From assembly GCF_004521915.1 (NCBI RefSeq), contig NZ_SDKD01000002.1, forward strand, positions 342,650 to 406,649: 64,000 nt of DNA, given 5' to 3'. Positions 54,424 through 62,700 of this stretch are shown piece after piece. The notes under the pieces are model-generated. The model was not told the origin of the DNA, ran no database searches, and saw only the letters and a list, made by a program, of their open reading frames with translations. The position numbers and the translations under genes were made by a program. Each line of letters begins with the position of its first letter. Within the stretch, counting starts at the first letter, position 1. Source of the stretch: Brevibacillus migulae (GTDB taxonomy: Bacteria > Bacillota > Bacilli > Brevibacillales > Brevibacillaceae).

Positions 54424-55032
54424 ATGGAGTTCGTTTTATCCGCGGTGGTCAGCTATTTGTTAGGCTCGATTAGCTTTAGTTATCTGATCAGCAAAAAAGT
54501 AGCCGGTATCGACATTCGTTCCCACGGGAGCGGAAATGCCGGGGCTACCAATACCTTGCGTGTGTTAGGGACAGGGCCGGCCATCCTTGTATTGCTCTTG
54601 GATGCGATCAAAGGGATGGCGGCGGTAGCTTTTGCTTGGTGGATATCCGACAGCAATACTGTCATCGGTGCACTTGCAGGAATTTTCGCGATCATCGGGC
54701 ACAATTGGCCCATCTTTTTTCAATTTCGTGGAGGCAAGGGCATTGCGACGACAATTGGGGTAGCTCTCCTGATTTCCCCGCTTGCGTTTATCATCAGCGT
54801 GCTTCTTTGCGTTGCTGTCATTGCGATTACCCGTTATGTCTCTTTGGGCTCACTCGTGTTTGTAACGGCATTTCCGATTCTCCTATACTTTTTAACGCAT
54901 AACCTTCCCCTTTGCCTTGTCGTTCTGATTATCACGGTATTTGGTTTCGTCAGACATTATTCGAATATCCGCAATTTATTGGCAGGCAAAGAGCGTAAAA
55001 TCGGGGAAAAGACACCAAAAGATTTGAAATGA
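54424..55032 (+). CDS. plsY: acyl-phosphate:glycerol-3-phosphate acyltransferase
   Basis: 202-residue membrane protein with about five helices and the three conserved PlsY motifs: GSGNAGATN, GHNWPIFFQFRGGKGIA and a late HYSNIRNL. First acylation of glycerol-3-phosphate, made by GpsA, whose gene is next. Starts 16 bases after der. Confidence 0.95.
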   Translation: MEFVLSAVVSYLLGSISFSYLISKKVAGIDIRSHGSGNAGATNTLRVLGTGPAILVLLLDAIKGMAAVAFAWWISDSNTVIGALAGIFAIIGHNWPIFFQFRGGKGIATTIGVALLISPLAFIISVLLCVAVIAITRYVSLGSLVFVTAFPILLYFLTHNLPLCLVVLIITVFGFVRHYSNIRNLLAGKERKIGEKTPKDLK

Positions 55033-55051
55033 GTGAAGGGGGGAGATGTGG

Positions 55052-56080
55052 TTGAAGAAGCAAGTGGCCGTTATCGGTGCGGGCAGCTGGGGCACAGCAC
55101 TGGCTTCGGTATGCGCCGATAATCAGCATGAGGTAACGCTCTGGATGCGTGATGCAGAGCTTGCAGAAGAAATCAATCAGCGTCACATCAATCATAAATA
55201 TCTTCCAAATGTATCGTTGTCCCCGCTAATTACAGCGAGTACAGACCTGGAAGCAACGGTTACGGGAAAAAAGGCAGTGATCCTCGTTCTGCCTTCCCAT
55301 GCCATTCGCGGAGTCATGAAGCAATTGGCGCCATTCCTCGAACCGGATGTATTGCTGATTCATGCGATCAAAGGGTTTGAACTGGATAGTCTGAAGCGGA
55401 TTTCGGAGGTCATACAGGAAGAGGTACCTGCACACCTCGCTCAACGTCTGGCAGTCCTGACGGGTCCAAGCCATGCGGAGGAAGTCATCATCAAGGCCCC
55501 TACGACGGTGGTTGTTTCGTCTTCTTCTGAAACAAGCATGCTGGAAGCCCAGGATCTAGTCATGACCAATTATTTCCGCGTGTACACCAATTCTGACATG
55601 GTTGGCGCCGAAATCGCTGGTGCGCTCAAAAACATCATCGCGCTGGGAGCGGGCCTTTCCGATGGACTGGGCTTTGGAGATAATGCCAAAGCCGCTTTGA
55701 TGACCCGGGGGCTAGCCGAGATTACCCGACTCGGTGTCAACATGGGAGCCAATCCATCGACCTTTTTGGGACTAGCCGGTGTGGGAGATTTGATCGGGAC
55801 TTGCACGAGCAAGCACAGTCGCAACTGGCGGGCTGGCTATATGCTTGGACAAGGCATTTCTCTTGACGAAGTTCTGTCCAATATGGGCATGGTGGTGGAG
55901 GGTGTCCGCACAACCAAGGCGGCTAATCAGCTGGCTGAACGTGAGCATGTGGAGATGCCGATTACGCGCATCATGTACGAGATCCTGTTTGAGCAAAAAA
56001 CGCCGCGGCAGGGTGTAGAAGAACTGATGGGTCGCATGCGCACATACGAAATGGATTGGATGGAAGGAAAGCCGCTCTAG
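55052..56080 (+). CDS. gpsA: glycerol-3-phosphate dehydrogenase [NAD(P)+]
   Basis: 342 residues. GAGSWGTALA dinucleotide motif, HAIKGFE, TGPSHAEEV, ALKNIIALGAGLSDGLGFGDNAKAAL with the catalytic Lys, and HSRNWRAG. Reduces dihydroxyacetone phosphate to sn-glycerol-3-phosphate for lipids. TTG 55052 is preferred, giving the usual MKK-VAVIGAG start six bases after GGGGGGAG; ATG 55046 touches that site. Forms a lipid pair with plsY. Confidence 0.95.
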   Translation: MKKQVAVIGAGSWGTALASVCADNQHEVTLWMRDAELAEEINQRHINHKYLPNVSLSPLITASTDLEATVTGKKAVILVLPSHAIRGVMKQLAPFLEPDVLLIHAIKGFELDSLKRISEVIQEEVPAHLAQRLAVLTGPSHAEEVIIKAPTTVVVSSSSETSMLEAQDLVMTNYFRVYTNSDMVGAEIAGALKNIIALGAGLSDGLGFGDNAKAALMTRGLAEITRLGVNMGANPSTFLGLAGVGDLIGTCTSKHSRNWRAGYMLGQGISLDEVLSNMGMVVEGVRTTKAANQLAEREHVEMPITRIMYEILFEQKTPRQGVEELMGRMRTYEMDWMEGKPL

Positions 56081-56087
56081 GCGAATC

Positions 56088-56115
56088 ACCAAAAAATGGA
56101 CTCCTTCATAAGATA
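56088..56115 (+). promoter_or_regulatory. sigma-K-type promoter of spoVIF
   Basis: ACC (56088-56090), 16-base spacer, CATAAGATA (56107-56115), fitting the sigma K pattern AC(A/C), N16, CATAnnnTA. spoVIF is a late mother-cell gene. Confidence 0.6.
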
Positions 56116-56143
56116 GCTTGAAACCTATTGTCTATGAAGGAGG
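56101..56143 (+). repeat. inverted repeat spanning the spoVIF promoter and ribosome binding site
   Basis: CTCCTTCATA (56101-56110) and TATGAAGGAG (56134-56143) are perfect 10-bp arms. The right arm contains the ribosome binding site; the left arm overlaps the putative -10. Confidence 0.7.
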
Positions 56144-56150
56144 AGTTCAG

Positions 56151-56417
56151 ATGAGTAAGAGTGTGTCTCGCCTGTTTCTCGATAAATTGCGCGGGAAGTC
56201 GACGCCTGGACTGGATGAAGGGCAGCTCCGATCCATTGCGGGTCAAATGAAAAAAAGTGACTTCGAGGATGAGGCCAAATTACGCCAGTTAATCCGGACG
56301 CTCTCTGCATTCAGCGGCGCATCCATCACACCCGAAAAAGAAGAACAAATCCTGCAGATGTTTCGTGACAAGCAGATTGATATCAACAACGTGCAGTCAC
56401 TGAAAAAGTTATTGTAG
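56151..56417 (+). CDS. spoVIF: stage VI sporulation protein F
   Basis: 88 residues. The core KSDFEDEAKLRQLIRTLSAF...ITPEKEEQILQMF matches the SpoVIF (YjcC) family, a mother-cell protein needed for normal coat assembly and spore properties. AAGGAGGAG precedes the ATG at 56151. Monocistronic, with its own late promoter. A gap of about 200 bases with no gene follows. Confidence 0.85.
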   Translation: MSKSVSRLFLDKLRGKSTPGLDEGQLRSIAGQMKKSDFEDEAKLRQLIRTLSAFSGASITPEKEEQILQMFRDKQIDINNVQSLKKLL

Positions 56418-56594
56418 CCCTGCAAGAAATGGGCGATTATGACCGTTACCCACAATTGAAATTATCCATAAAGTAAGACTAGGAACAATCATGGCTCTAC
56501 AGGGACATGGCTGGCCTACAGCATCCTGCGCGGCAGCTGCCACACGCATTTGCCGTGCAGGAAAAATCATGCATGTCAAGCGGATACGGTGCAC

Positions 56595-56620
56595 GAAAAA
56601 AAGAGGGAGATCATCCCTCT
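56595..56620. terminator. bidirectional terminator at the end of the 56.6-kb minus-strand gene
   Basis: AAAAAGAGGGA pairs with TCCCTCTTTTT around GATCA, with A and T runs on both sides. The minus-strand stop codon lies in the loop. Confidence 0.85.
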
Positions 56621-57084
56621 TTTTTTCGTTTTGCTGAAGAGCTGGTGCTTTGGCTGAGCAAGGATTGGACCAAGGGGGATTGCAAAAGTCCGAGCAGCTG
56701 GCTCATATCGATGTTCGCCAAAGGATTGCTGCCTCCTGAGCCGCTTTCGGAAGGGGTGTCCGTGTCATCCGGTTCAGGAGCAGGCAGCTCCCGGCCGCTT
56801 CTTCCCTGCGGGGCTGTGGAGCCTCTGCTGGCTCGATTGCCAATCGAGTCCACTATTTCCATCGCTCCATACAGCGTATCCATGGTTTCTTCCATTTGCC
56901 GGATGGTGCTGCTGATTCCCTTAATATTGCTTCGCATCTTGGATACGGATGAGCGCAGGTCAAGAGTGGGTAACGTTTTCTTTGCGGTCACGGCAAGGGA
57001 AGCAGGGGCATTGGAACCTGCGGTCGATTGACCAGTTTTTTTGGATAGCGGTGTATATGGATTACGCCACTTGCGTTGATTCAT
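56611..57084 (-). CDS. hypothetical protein with low-complexity middle
   Basis: 157 residues, no membrane segment. A basic N-terminus (RKWRNPYTPL), a helical stretch (about 44-85), a Gly/Ser/Pro-rich spacer (about 85-120) and a C-terminal Leu/Ser-rich helix (LLGLLQSPLVQSLL). The layout resembles some small spore-associated proteins, but I do not recognise the family. AGGGAAG precedes the ATG at 57084. Confidence 0.6.
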   Translation of the reverse strand: MNQRKWRNPYTPLSKKTGQSTAGSNAPASLAVTAKKTLPTLDLRSSVSKMRSNIKGISSTIRQMEETMDTLYGAMEIVDSIGNRASRGSTAPQGRSGRELPAPEPDDTDTPSESGSGGSNPLANIDMSQLLGLLQSPLVQSLLSQSTSSSAKRKKEG

Positions 57085-57209
57085 GTTCTTCCCTCCATTT
57101 CATATCGTCATAACAGTCTATGCGGTTGTTTGAAACTAGGTTCGTGTCACGGAAAGTATGCTATAATGACCAAAGATAGAGAAAACTTGTAAAGGGTGCT
57201 GTATTGGTT

Positions 57210-57398
57210 ATGACGATTGATCCAATGACAAAAATGAATATTTCTTTATTGGCTATTTTTTTTATGTTTGTTTGCAATATTATGGTGATCTTCTCGCGGA
57301 AATTCAAAAACGGATGGGTTCGTTTTCTGATAAAAGCGCTTGCCTTTTTGTTGCTGCTGGTCACATTGGGTATGATTTTGATCGTGTTGATTGCATAG
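57210..57398 (+). CDS. DUF2768-type small membrane protein
   Basis: 62 residues with two hydrophobic helices (about 8-25 and 37-60) separated by a basic loop. It stands where B. subtilis has yphE (DUF2768). ATG 57210 is used; TTG 57204, closer to AAAGGGTG, is possible. Function unknown. Fourteen bases to the next gene. Confidence 0.7.
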   Translation: MTIDPMTKMNISLLAIFFMFVCNIMVIFSRKFKNGWVRFLIKALAFLLLLVTLGMILIVLIA

Positions 57399-57411
57399 GA
57401 GGCGGTCAAAG

Positions 57412-57705
57412 GTGAAGCTAATCTTACAATCTAGGACAGGCACGGTAGAAGTGGAGCCCGAGGTAGGCATCAGCATTGTCCAACTATCCAAAAAGCAAAA
57501 AATCCCTTGGAGTTATGCTTGTGAACGCGGGATTTGCGCTCAGTGCCGTACATTGGTCGTGGAGGGTGCCGAATTCCTCAACGAAGTGACCAAGGAAGAA
57601 AAGCTGCGTCTGCGAAAAGCGGAGCGTGCACAGGGATATCGTCTAGGCTGCCAAATCAAGGTGACCACTCCAGGGCCGATTACGCTACAGCACCAACCTT
57701 ATTGA
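57412..57705 (+). CDS. plant-type 2Fe-2S ferredoxin 1
   Basis: 97 residues, beta-grasp fold. Cluster ligands in CERGICAQC (Cys-x4-Cys-x2-Cys) and the later LGCQ. Preceded by the helix LSKKQKIPWSYA. GTG start at 57412 with TAGGAGGC upstream. First of two adjacent, distinct 2Fe-2S ferredoxins; no reductase or oxygenase is linked, so the partner is unknown. Confidence 0.88.
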   Translation: MKLILQSRTGTVEVEPEVGISIVQLSKKQKIPWSYACERGICAQCRTLVVEGAEFLNEVTKEEKLRLRKAERAQGYRLGCQIKVTTPGPITLQHQPY

Positions 57706-57720
57706 ACCGGAGGAACCGCT

Positions 57721-58068
57721 ATGCCCAAAGTAACCTTTTTGCCTGGGGGAAAGACGGTAAAGGCACGGGAAGGGCAAACCCTCGTAAGTCTCGCTGGTGC
57801 GCATCGGATCATCATCCCGCAGCGGTGTGGCGGGCATGCTTCATGCCTGATGTGTAAAGTGGTGATTGAGCAGGGAGAAGTCAGTCCCCCCAGCGAGCTG
57901 GAGCGCCGCAAAATGCAGGAAAAGGATTTGCTGGACCAGATCCGTCTTGGCTGTCAGGCTCGGGTGACCGGGAAGGATTGCGTCGTTCGCATACCCGATA
58001 ACCGTCTAAAATCAATTGTACAGGCTGCGTTGGAGAGACAGCGAGCCGAGGAGGAAGAAGAATGGTAG
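57721..58068 (+). CDS. plant-type 2Fe-2S ferredoxin 2
   Basis: 115 residues. Ligands CGGHASCLMC and the later RLGCQA form the same Cys-x5-Cys-x2-Cys plus Cys pattern with one extra residue in the first spacing. A charged, Glu-rich C-terminal tail (AEEEEEW) extends beyond the fold. Begins 15 bases after ferredoxin 1 and overlaps yphF by seven bases, so three genes are coupled. Confidence 0.85.
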   Translation: MPKVTFLPGGKTVKAREGQTLVSLAGAHRIIIPQRCGGHASCLMCKVVIEQGEVSPPSELERRKMQEKDLLDQIRLGCQARVTGKDCVVRIPDNRLKSIVQAALERQRAEEEEEW

Positions 58069-58829
58069 CAACTCATGTGCCTTTGCATAGAAAAATCAAG
58101 CGAATGTGGCAGCATGCTGCGTTTATCGGGATCGTGGCAGTGGTATCGTCATTGCTGGCAGGCTGCCTTTACCCCGAGGAACGCTTGGCGCAAAATCAAG
58201 TGCCCAGCACGTTCTATCTGGAAGCGACACAAAAAGCGATTGATCAATACCACACGGATACAGGCGTGCTGCCCATCGTGACCAAACCGCTGGATACCCC
58301 GATTTTCGAAAAATATGAAGTGGATTTCCGCATGCTCATGCCAAAATACGTGCCGGATGTGCCGGCGAATGCGTTTGAAAAAGGCGGTGTCTACAAATAT
58401 GTACTCGTAGACGTCGAAACAAAGCCGCTTGTTCGGCTCGCCAATCTGGCAGCTGTGAGCAAGGTAGCTGATGTGCAAACGGCAGTGAATCGCTATGTGA
58501 GCCACTATGGCAAACTTCCTGTGGAAAAGGAAATCGGCAACGGTTATTTCACCATATCCGGCAAAGCCATCGGTATGCAGGATGTGCAGGTAAACAGTTC
58601 CATCACCAATCAATGGCTCCCGTTAATCATGAATGAGCGGGGCGAAGTGGGCATTGATTATGCGGCGGATATTGCAACCACCCTGCGCAACAATCCAAAG
58701 CTGCAAGTGCCACCTCAAACAGACCCTCGCTATGTGTTGGCCAGGGAATCTATGTTTGTACCCATCAAATCATTTCCTTATGAGCTGGTCAACGGAGAAC
58801 CACGCCTGTTACCGCTCATCATCGATTAA
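58062..58829 (+). CDS. yphF: lipoprotein YphF
   Basis: 255 residues. A basic N-terminus, hydrophobic helix and lipobox LLAGC (Cys35) indicate an outer-face membrane lipoprotein. The mature part has two similar segments beginning KAIDQYHTDTGVLP and TAVNRYVSHYGKLP, suggesting an internal duplication. It sits just before spoIVA, as in B. subtilis. Function unknown. Confidence 0.82.
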   Translation: MVATHVPLHRKIKRMWQHAAFIGIVAVVSSLLAGCLYPEERLAQNQVPSTFYLEATQKAIDQYHTDTGVLPIVTKPLDTPIFEKYEVDFRMLMPKYVPDVPANAFEKGGVYKYVLVDVETKPLVRLANLAAVSKVADVQTAVNRYVSHYGKLPVEKEIGNGYFTISGKAIGMQDVQVNSSITNQWLPLIMNERGEVGIDYAADIATTLRNNPKLQVPPQTDPRYVLARESMFVPIKSFPYELVNGEPRLLPLIID

Positions 58830-58855
58830 AAGCGTCTCTTCGGGGCGCTTTTTTT
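58829..58855 (+). terminator. yphF terminator
   Basis: AAGCGTC (58830-58836) pairs with GGCGCTT (58844-58850), one G-T pair, then five further T. Confidence 0.75.
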
Positions 58856-58857
58856 GC

Positions 58858-59015
58858 TGGATAAGTATGTAAAAAATTCGTATCCACCTAAGTGCAACGA
58901 AGGCTTGCCAAAAGCTGGGTGTAGCCAAATTTGCTAACGTGAAAAAACGTCTCCTCGTTATTCATGAAGCTTGGTTGGCATACTAGCGGGCAACCAAAGG
59001 AGAAAGACCTTTTTT
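58858..59015 (+). other. unexplained structured element upstream of spoIVA, possible regulatory RNA
   Basis: The 328-base gap between yphF and spoIVA contains TGGATA/TATCCA arms (58858-58863, 58881-58886). It also holds a two-part helix joining 58906-58916 to 58968-58980 (GCCAA/TTGGC and AAGCT/AGCTT) and an alternative TTGGTTG/CAACCAA hairpin (58971-58977, 58991-58997) that uses the same bases. AAAGG/CCTTT with a T-run follows at 58996-59015. The pattern is like an RNA switch ending in a terminator, but no known class is recognised. Confidence 0.4.
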
Positions 59016-59096
59016 GTTCTAAACATATATCTTTTACATATACATGTACTGTCCACAAATCTAGTACGAGATTCCCTGTGCAAGTGGAGAAATAGA

Positions 59097-59125
59097 GGGA
59101 TAAATCGGAAAAACAGTCATAGTGT
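59097..59125 (+). promoter_or_regulatory. possible sigma-E promoter of spoIVA
   Basis: GGGATAA (59097-59103), 14-base spacer, CATAGTGT (59118-59125); an imperfect fit to the sigma E -10 CATACAnT. Confidence 0.3.
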
Positions 59126-59157
59126 AAAAATAGACAAATAGAAGGAGGTCATCGAAG

Positions 59158-60636
59158 GTGGAGCGTATTGACATTTTTAAAGACATTGCAGAACGAACAG
59201 GCGGCGATATTTATCTGGGCGTGGTCGGGCCTGTTCGTACGGGGAAATCCACATTCATCAAGCGATTTATGGAACAGGTTGTGATCCCCAACATCCAGAC
59301 CGAATCCGAACGTATTCGCGCTACGGATGAACTGCCGCAAAGTGCTTCTGGCCGTACGATCATGACCACAGAGCCGAAGTTCGTGCCGAATCAAGCGGTG
59401 CAAATCAACGTAGCAGAAGGACTTAGTATCAATGTCCGCCTCGTTGACTGCGTTGGATATACGGTTTATGGAGCGAAAGGCTTTGAGGATGATAACGGTC
59501 CAAGAATGGTGAACACGCCTTGGTATGAAGAGCCTGTTCCATTTGAGGAAGCGGCCGAGGTAGGCACACGAAAAGTCATCCAGGAGCATTCCACGATTGG
59601 CATCGTCGTCACTACGGATGGTTCCATTGCGGAAATCCCGCGTCAAGGCTATGTAGAAGCGGAAGAGCGGGTCGTAAGCGAGCTCAAGGAAGTGGGGAAA
59701 CCATTTGTCATTGTGGTGAACTCGGTCAGACCACGTTCAGAAGAAACCCAATCGCTGCGACAAGAGCTGCAGGACAAATACGATGTACCGGTATTGGCGC
59801 TTTCCGTTGATAACATGAGTGAAAACGAAATCCTCGTCCTGCTCCGGGAAGTGCTCTTTGAATTCCCAGTACACGAGGTAAATGTGAACCTGCCAAGCTG
59901 GGTCATGGTGCTGGAGGGCGGTCACTGGCTGCGCCAAAACTACGAAGAAGCTGTACGCGACACCGTCAAGGATATTCGCAGACTACGCGATGTGGACCGC
60001 GTGGTTGGACATTTCGGCGAATATGACTTTGTGGAGCGAGCAGCTTTGGCTGGCATGCACATGGGGCAAGGGATTGCTGAGATTGACCTGTACGCTCCAG
60101 ATGAGCTGTATGACCAGATCTTAATGGAAATCGTCGGGGTGGAGATCTCAGGTAAAGACCATCTGCTGAAAATCATGCAGGAGTTCGCACATGCCAAACG
60201 GGAATACGATCAGGTGGCAGAAGCCTTGCACATGGTAAGATCCACGGGCTATGGCATCGCAGCGCCGTCTCTCCATGAAATGACGCTGGACGAACCAGAG
60301 ATGATCCGCCAAGGGCCTCGATTCGGTGTCCGTCTGAAAGCAACAGCACCGTCCATCCACATGATCCGCGTCGATGTAGAGTCCGAGTTCGCACCGATCA
60401 TCGGGACGGAAAAACAGAGCGAAGAGCTGGTTCGTTACCTGATGCAAGATTTCGACAAAGATCCATTGGCGATCTGGAATTCCGATATTTTTGGACGCTC
60501 CCTGCATTCCATCGTAAGAGAAGGCATTCAGGCGAAAATTACAATGATGCCGGACAATGCGCGCTACAAACTGCAAGAAACACTTGGCAGAATCATTAAC
60601 GAAGGCTCCGGCGGTTTAATCGCGATTATTCTGTAA
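59158..60636 (+). CDS. spoIVA: stage IV sporulation protein A, coat basement ATPase
   Basis: 492 residues. The N-terminal TRAFAC-type ATPase has Walker A GPVRTGKS (Lys30) and Walker B VDCVGY; the middle and C-terminal domains support ATP-driven polymerisation around the forespore, the base on which coat and cortex are built. The end GSGGLIAIIL is the conserved tail. GTG start at 59158 behind GAAGGAGGT. Confidence 0.97.
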   Translation: MERIDIFKDIAERTGGDIYLGVVGPVRTGKSTFIKRFMEQVVIPNIQTESERIRATDELPQSASGRTIMTTEPKFVPNQAVQINVAEGLSINVRLVDCVGYTVYGAKGFEDDNGPRMVNTPWYEEPVPFEEAAEVGTRKVIQEHSTIGIVVTTDGSIAEIPRQGYVEAEERVVSELKEVGKPFVIVVNSVRPRSEETQSLRQELQDKYDVPVLALSVDNMSENEILVLLREVLFEFPVHEVNVNLPSWVMVLEGGHWLRQNYEEAVRDTVKDIRRLRDVDRVVGHFGEYDFVERAALAGMHMGQGIAEIDLYAPDELYDQILMEIVGVEISGKDHLLKIMQEFAHAKREYDQVAEALHMVRSTGYGIAAPSLHEMTLDEPEMIRQGPRFGVRLKATAPSIHMIRVDVESEFAPIIGTEKQSEELVRYLMQDFDKDPLAIWNSDIFGRSLHSIVREGIQAKITMMPDNARYKLQETLGRIINEGSGGLIAIIL

Positions 60637-60667
60637 AACTAGTAAAAAAGACCTAGTAAAAGGTGCT

Positions 60668-60696
60668 AGACTCCCTATTATCAGGGGGTCTTTTTT
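60668..60696 (+). terminator. spoIVA terminator
   Basis: AGACTCCCT (60668-60676) pairs with AGGGGGTCT (60683-60691), one G-T pair, then T-run. Confidence 0.85.
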
Positions 60697-60725
60697 GATT
60701 TCGGTAGATTTCGACAGGAAAAGGC

Positions 60726-60754
60726 TTGAATTTACAAGAGTGGTGTATTACTAT
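60726..60754 (+). promoter_or_regulatory. sigma-A promoter of the HU gene
   Basis: TTGAAT (60726-60731), 17-base spacer, TACTAT (60749-60754), about 105 bases before the start. Confidence 0.55.
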
Positions 60755-60858
60755 AGGTTTGTCAGAACGGTAAAAACACCCAACAAAGCGTATAAAATCA
60801 GGGATTTCGGTTAAAAGTTGTAATAACTATAGCAACCCTTTGAGGGGAGGTGAAAGAT

Positions 60859-61131
60859 ATGAACAAAACAGAACTCGTTGCAAAGGTAGCTGAGACTACT
60901 GAACTTACGAAAAAAGACGCTGCAAAAGCAGTTGATGCAGTTCTTGATGCGATTGCGGATGCTTTGAAAACAGGTGATAAAGTGCAATTGATCGGTTTTG
61001 GTAACTTCGAAGTTCGTGAGCGCGCGGCTCGTAAAGGTCGTAACCCACAAACTGGTAAAGAAATCGAAATCGCTGCTAGCAAAATCCCAGCTTTCAAACC
61101 AGGTAAGCAACTGAAGGACTCCATCAAGTAA
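60859..61131 (+). CDS. hup: DNA-binding protein HU
   Basis: 90-residue HU/IHF nucleoid protein. N-terminal dimerisation helices, [24 protein letters not shown] for the DNA-bending arm, and the [13 protein letters not shown] end. ATG 60859 has GGGGAGGTG seven bases upstream. Codons are notably AAA/GCT/GGT-type, as expected of a highly expressed gene. Corresponds to B. subtilis hbs. Confidence 0.97.
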   Translation: MNKTELVAKVAETTELTKKDAAKAVDAVLDAIADALKTGDKVQLIGFGNFEVRERAARKGRNPQTGKEIEIAASKIPAFKPGKQLKDSIK

Positions 61132-61158
61132 TTTAACAATTCCTGATGTACCTACATA

Positions 61159-61189
61159 AAAAATCCACATTGCAAAATGTGGATTTTTT
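61159..61189 (+). terminator. HU gene terminator
   Basis: AAATCCACATT (61161-61171) pairs perfectly with AATGTGGATTT (61176-61186), then T. Confidence 0.9.
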
Positions 61190-61217
61190 GCATTTTTTCC
61201 AACCATTATGGTAATAT
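61188..61217 (+). promoter_or_regulatory. sigma-A-type promoter of folE
   Basis: TTGCAT (61188-61193), 18-base spacer, TAATAT (61212-61217), starting in the HU terminator T-run. Confidence 0.5.
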
Positions 61218-61321
61218 GGGTTTGTTCTGTCGCAAAATAGATGGACGACCTATGCATAGCAAGCTCCGGTTCAGGTCAACAATGACAGTGGGGAGTTCAC
61301 CGGAGAGAAGGAGGAAACACA

Positions 61322-61882
61322 GTGAAAGTGGATCACGAAAAAATAAAGCAAGCCGTCCGCATGATTCTGGAAGCAGTCGGAGAAAATCCAGATCGTGAAG
61401 GGCTTCTGGATACACCTAAGCGCGTAGCGAAAATGTATGAAGAAGCATTTGAGGGAATGGCGGTCGACGAAGAAAAATATTTCGAAACCGTTTTTAGCGA
61501 AGAGCACGAGGAAATGGTTCTAGTGAAAGATATTCCGTTTTACTCGATGTGCGAACACCATCTGGTACCGTTTTTTGGGAAGGCGCACGTCGCCTATATT
61601 CCTCGCGGCGGTCGTGTCGTCGGCTTGAGCAAACTGGCCAGAGCGATTGAGTCGGTGGCAAGACGCCCGCAGCTGCAGGAAAGAATCACGGCGACTGTTG
61701 CGAATGCGATCATGAAAAAACTGGATCCGCACGGTGTGGTAGTGGTAGTCGAGGCAGAACACATGTGCATGACCATGCGCGGTGTTAAAAAGCCTGGATC
61801 GAAAACCGTTACTTCAGCAGTGCGCGGAATTTTCGAACACGACAGTGCGGCGCGTGCAGAAGTATTCAGTCTGATCAAATAA
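61322..61882 (+). CDS. folE: GTP cyclohydrolase I (MtrA)
   Basis: 186 residues. Zinc ligands in CEHHLVPF and HMCMTMRG and the TSAVRGIF end identify the enzyme. Converts GTP to dihydroneopterin triphosphate, first step of folate. GTG start at 61322 with GGAGAAGGAGG upstream. In B. subtilis it is directly followed by mtrB; here mtrB is 1.8 kb downstream. Confidence 0.96.
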   Translation: MKVDHEKIKQAVRMILEAVGENPDREGLLDTPKRVAKMYEEAFEGMAVDEEKYFETVFSEEHEEMVLVKDIPFYSMCEHHLVPFFGKAHVAYIPRGGRVVGLSKLARAIESVARRPQLQERITATVANAIMKKLDPHGVVVVVEAEHMCMTMRGVKKPGSKTVTSAVRGIFEHDSAARAEVFSLIK

Positions 61883-61997
61883 GGCGAAAAACGGAACTTG
61901 TCCTTTCCTTGGATGAGTTCTTCTTTTATTTCGGGAATGCTTGTAATACAATTGGTTTGCAGTCCTATTACGGGCATGATCATAGGGGGAATCACGC

Positions 61998-62651
61998 ATG
62001 ATCGTACGACAATGGATGAAAACCAATCCCAAGACCGTCACTGCCGAAACATCCATCTCAGCAGCCATAGCCAAAATGAAAGAATGGAAGATTCGTCGTT
62101 TTCCGGTTGTCAATGCTGACAACGTGGTCATCGGCTTTTTGACGGAGGGAGACTGCCTGAAAGCATCGCCATCGGAAGCTACCTTGCTGTCCAAGCATGA
62201 GGTTCATTATTTACTGGAACAAGTAAAAGTGAAAGATGTGATGTCGAAAAAGATCATCTCCATTTCCCCAGATATGTTGGTAGAAGAAGCCATCTTGATC
62301 ATGCGCAATAACAGCATCAGCGGCGTACCGGTCGTGGAAAACGGCAAGCTGGTCGGCATCATCACCGAAGCGGATGTATTTGATTCCCTGATTACCATCC
62401 TAGGGGCGGGTAAACCTGGCATCCGCATGACGCTGGAACTCGATGACCGATCAGGTGTACTGGCAGAGGTTGCCTCCTTGGTGTCCGATCGCATCGGGAA
62501 CATTACCAGTATTGCGGAGCTTCATCATAATCAAAACGGCAAGGTGATCCTGTTGCTTCGCTTCCCGGGAGGACGCAGGGAGGCCGATGAGATGACCAAG
62601 GAGCTGGAAGCAAAGGGACATCACGTGACGTCAGTCCATATCGTCTCCTAA
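61998..62651 (+). CDS. CBS-pair and ACT-domain protein (AcuB-like)
   Basis: 217 residues: two CBS motifs (about 1-60 and 75-135; MKTNPKTVTAETSISAAIAKM, and VMSKKIISISPDMLVEEAI) and a C-terminal ACT domain (about 142-215; RSGVLAEVASLVSDRIGNITSI). Probably binds a nucleotide and perhaps an amino acid; AcuB is the closest named relative. No acu partner is present, so its target is unknown. GGGGGAATCACGC precedes the ATG. Confidence 0.85.
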   Translation: MIVRQWMKTNPKTVTAETSISAAIAKMKEWKIRRFPVVNADNVVIGFLTEGDCLKASPSEATLLSKHEVHYLLEQVKVKDVMSKKIISISPDMLVEEAILIMRNNSISGVPVVENGKLVGIITEADVFDSLITILGAGKPGIRMTLELDDRSGVLAEVASLVSDRIGNITSIAELHHNQNGKVILLLRFPGGRREADEMTKELEAKGHHVTSVHIVS

Positions 62652-62658
62652 ATCTATC

Positions 62659-62687
62659 TTGACATGGATTGTATTATATTGTATATT
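62659..62687 (+). promoter_or_regulatory. sigma-A promoter of tRNA-Pro
   Basis: Perfect TTGACA (62659-62664), 17-base spacer, TATATT (62682-62687), 14 bases before the tRNA: a strong stable-RNA type promoter. Confidence 0.8.
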
Positions 62688-62700
62688 TTCTAAGTACAGT

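Noticed and set aside
58895..59000. Cyclic-di-GMP-I riboswitch
   Set aside because: A short TAGCGGG in a GGTTG/CAACC hairpin recalls the 3' part of that class, but the GAAA loop, its receptor and the GCAAA core are not found.
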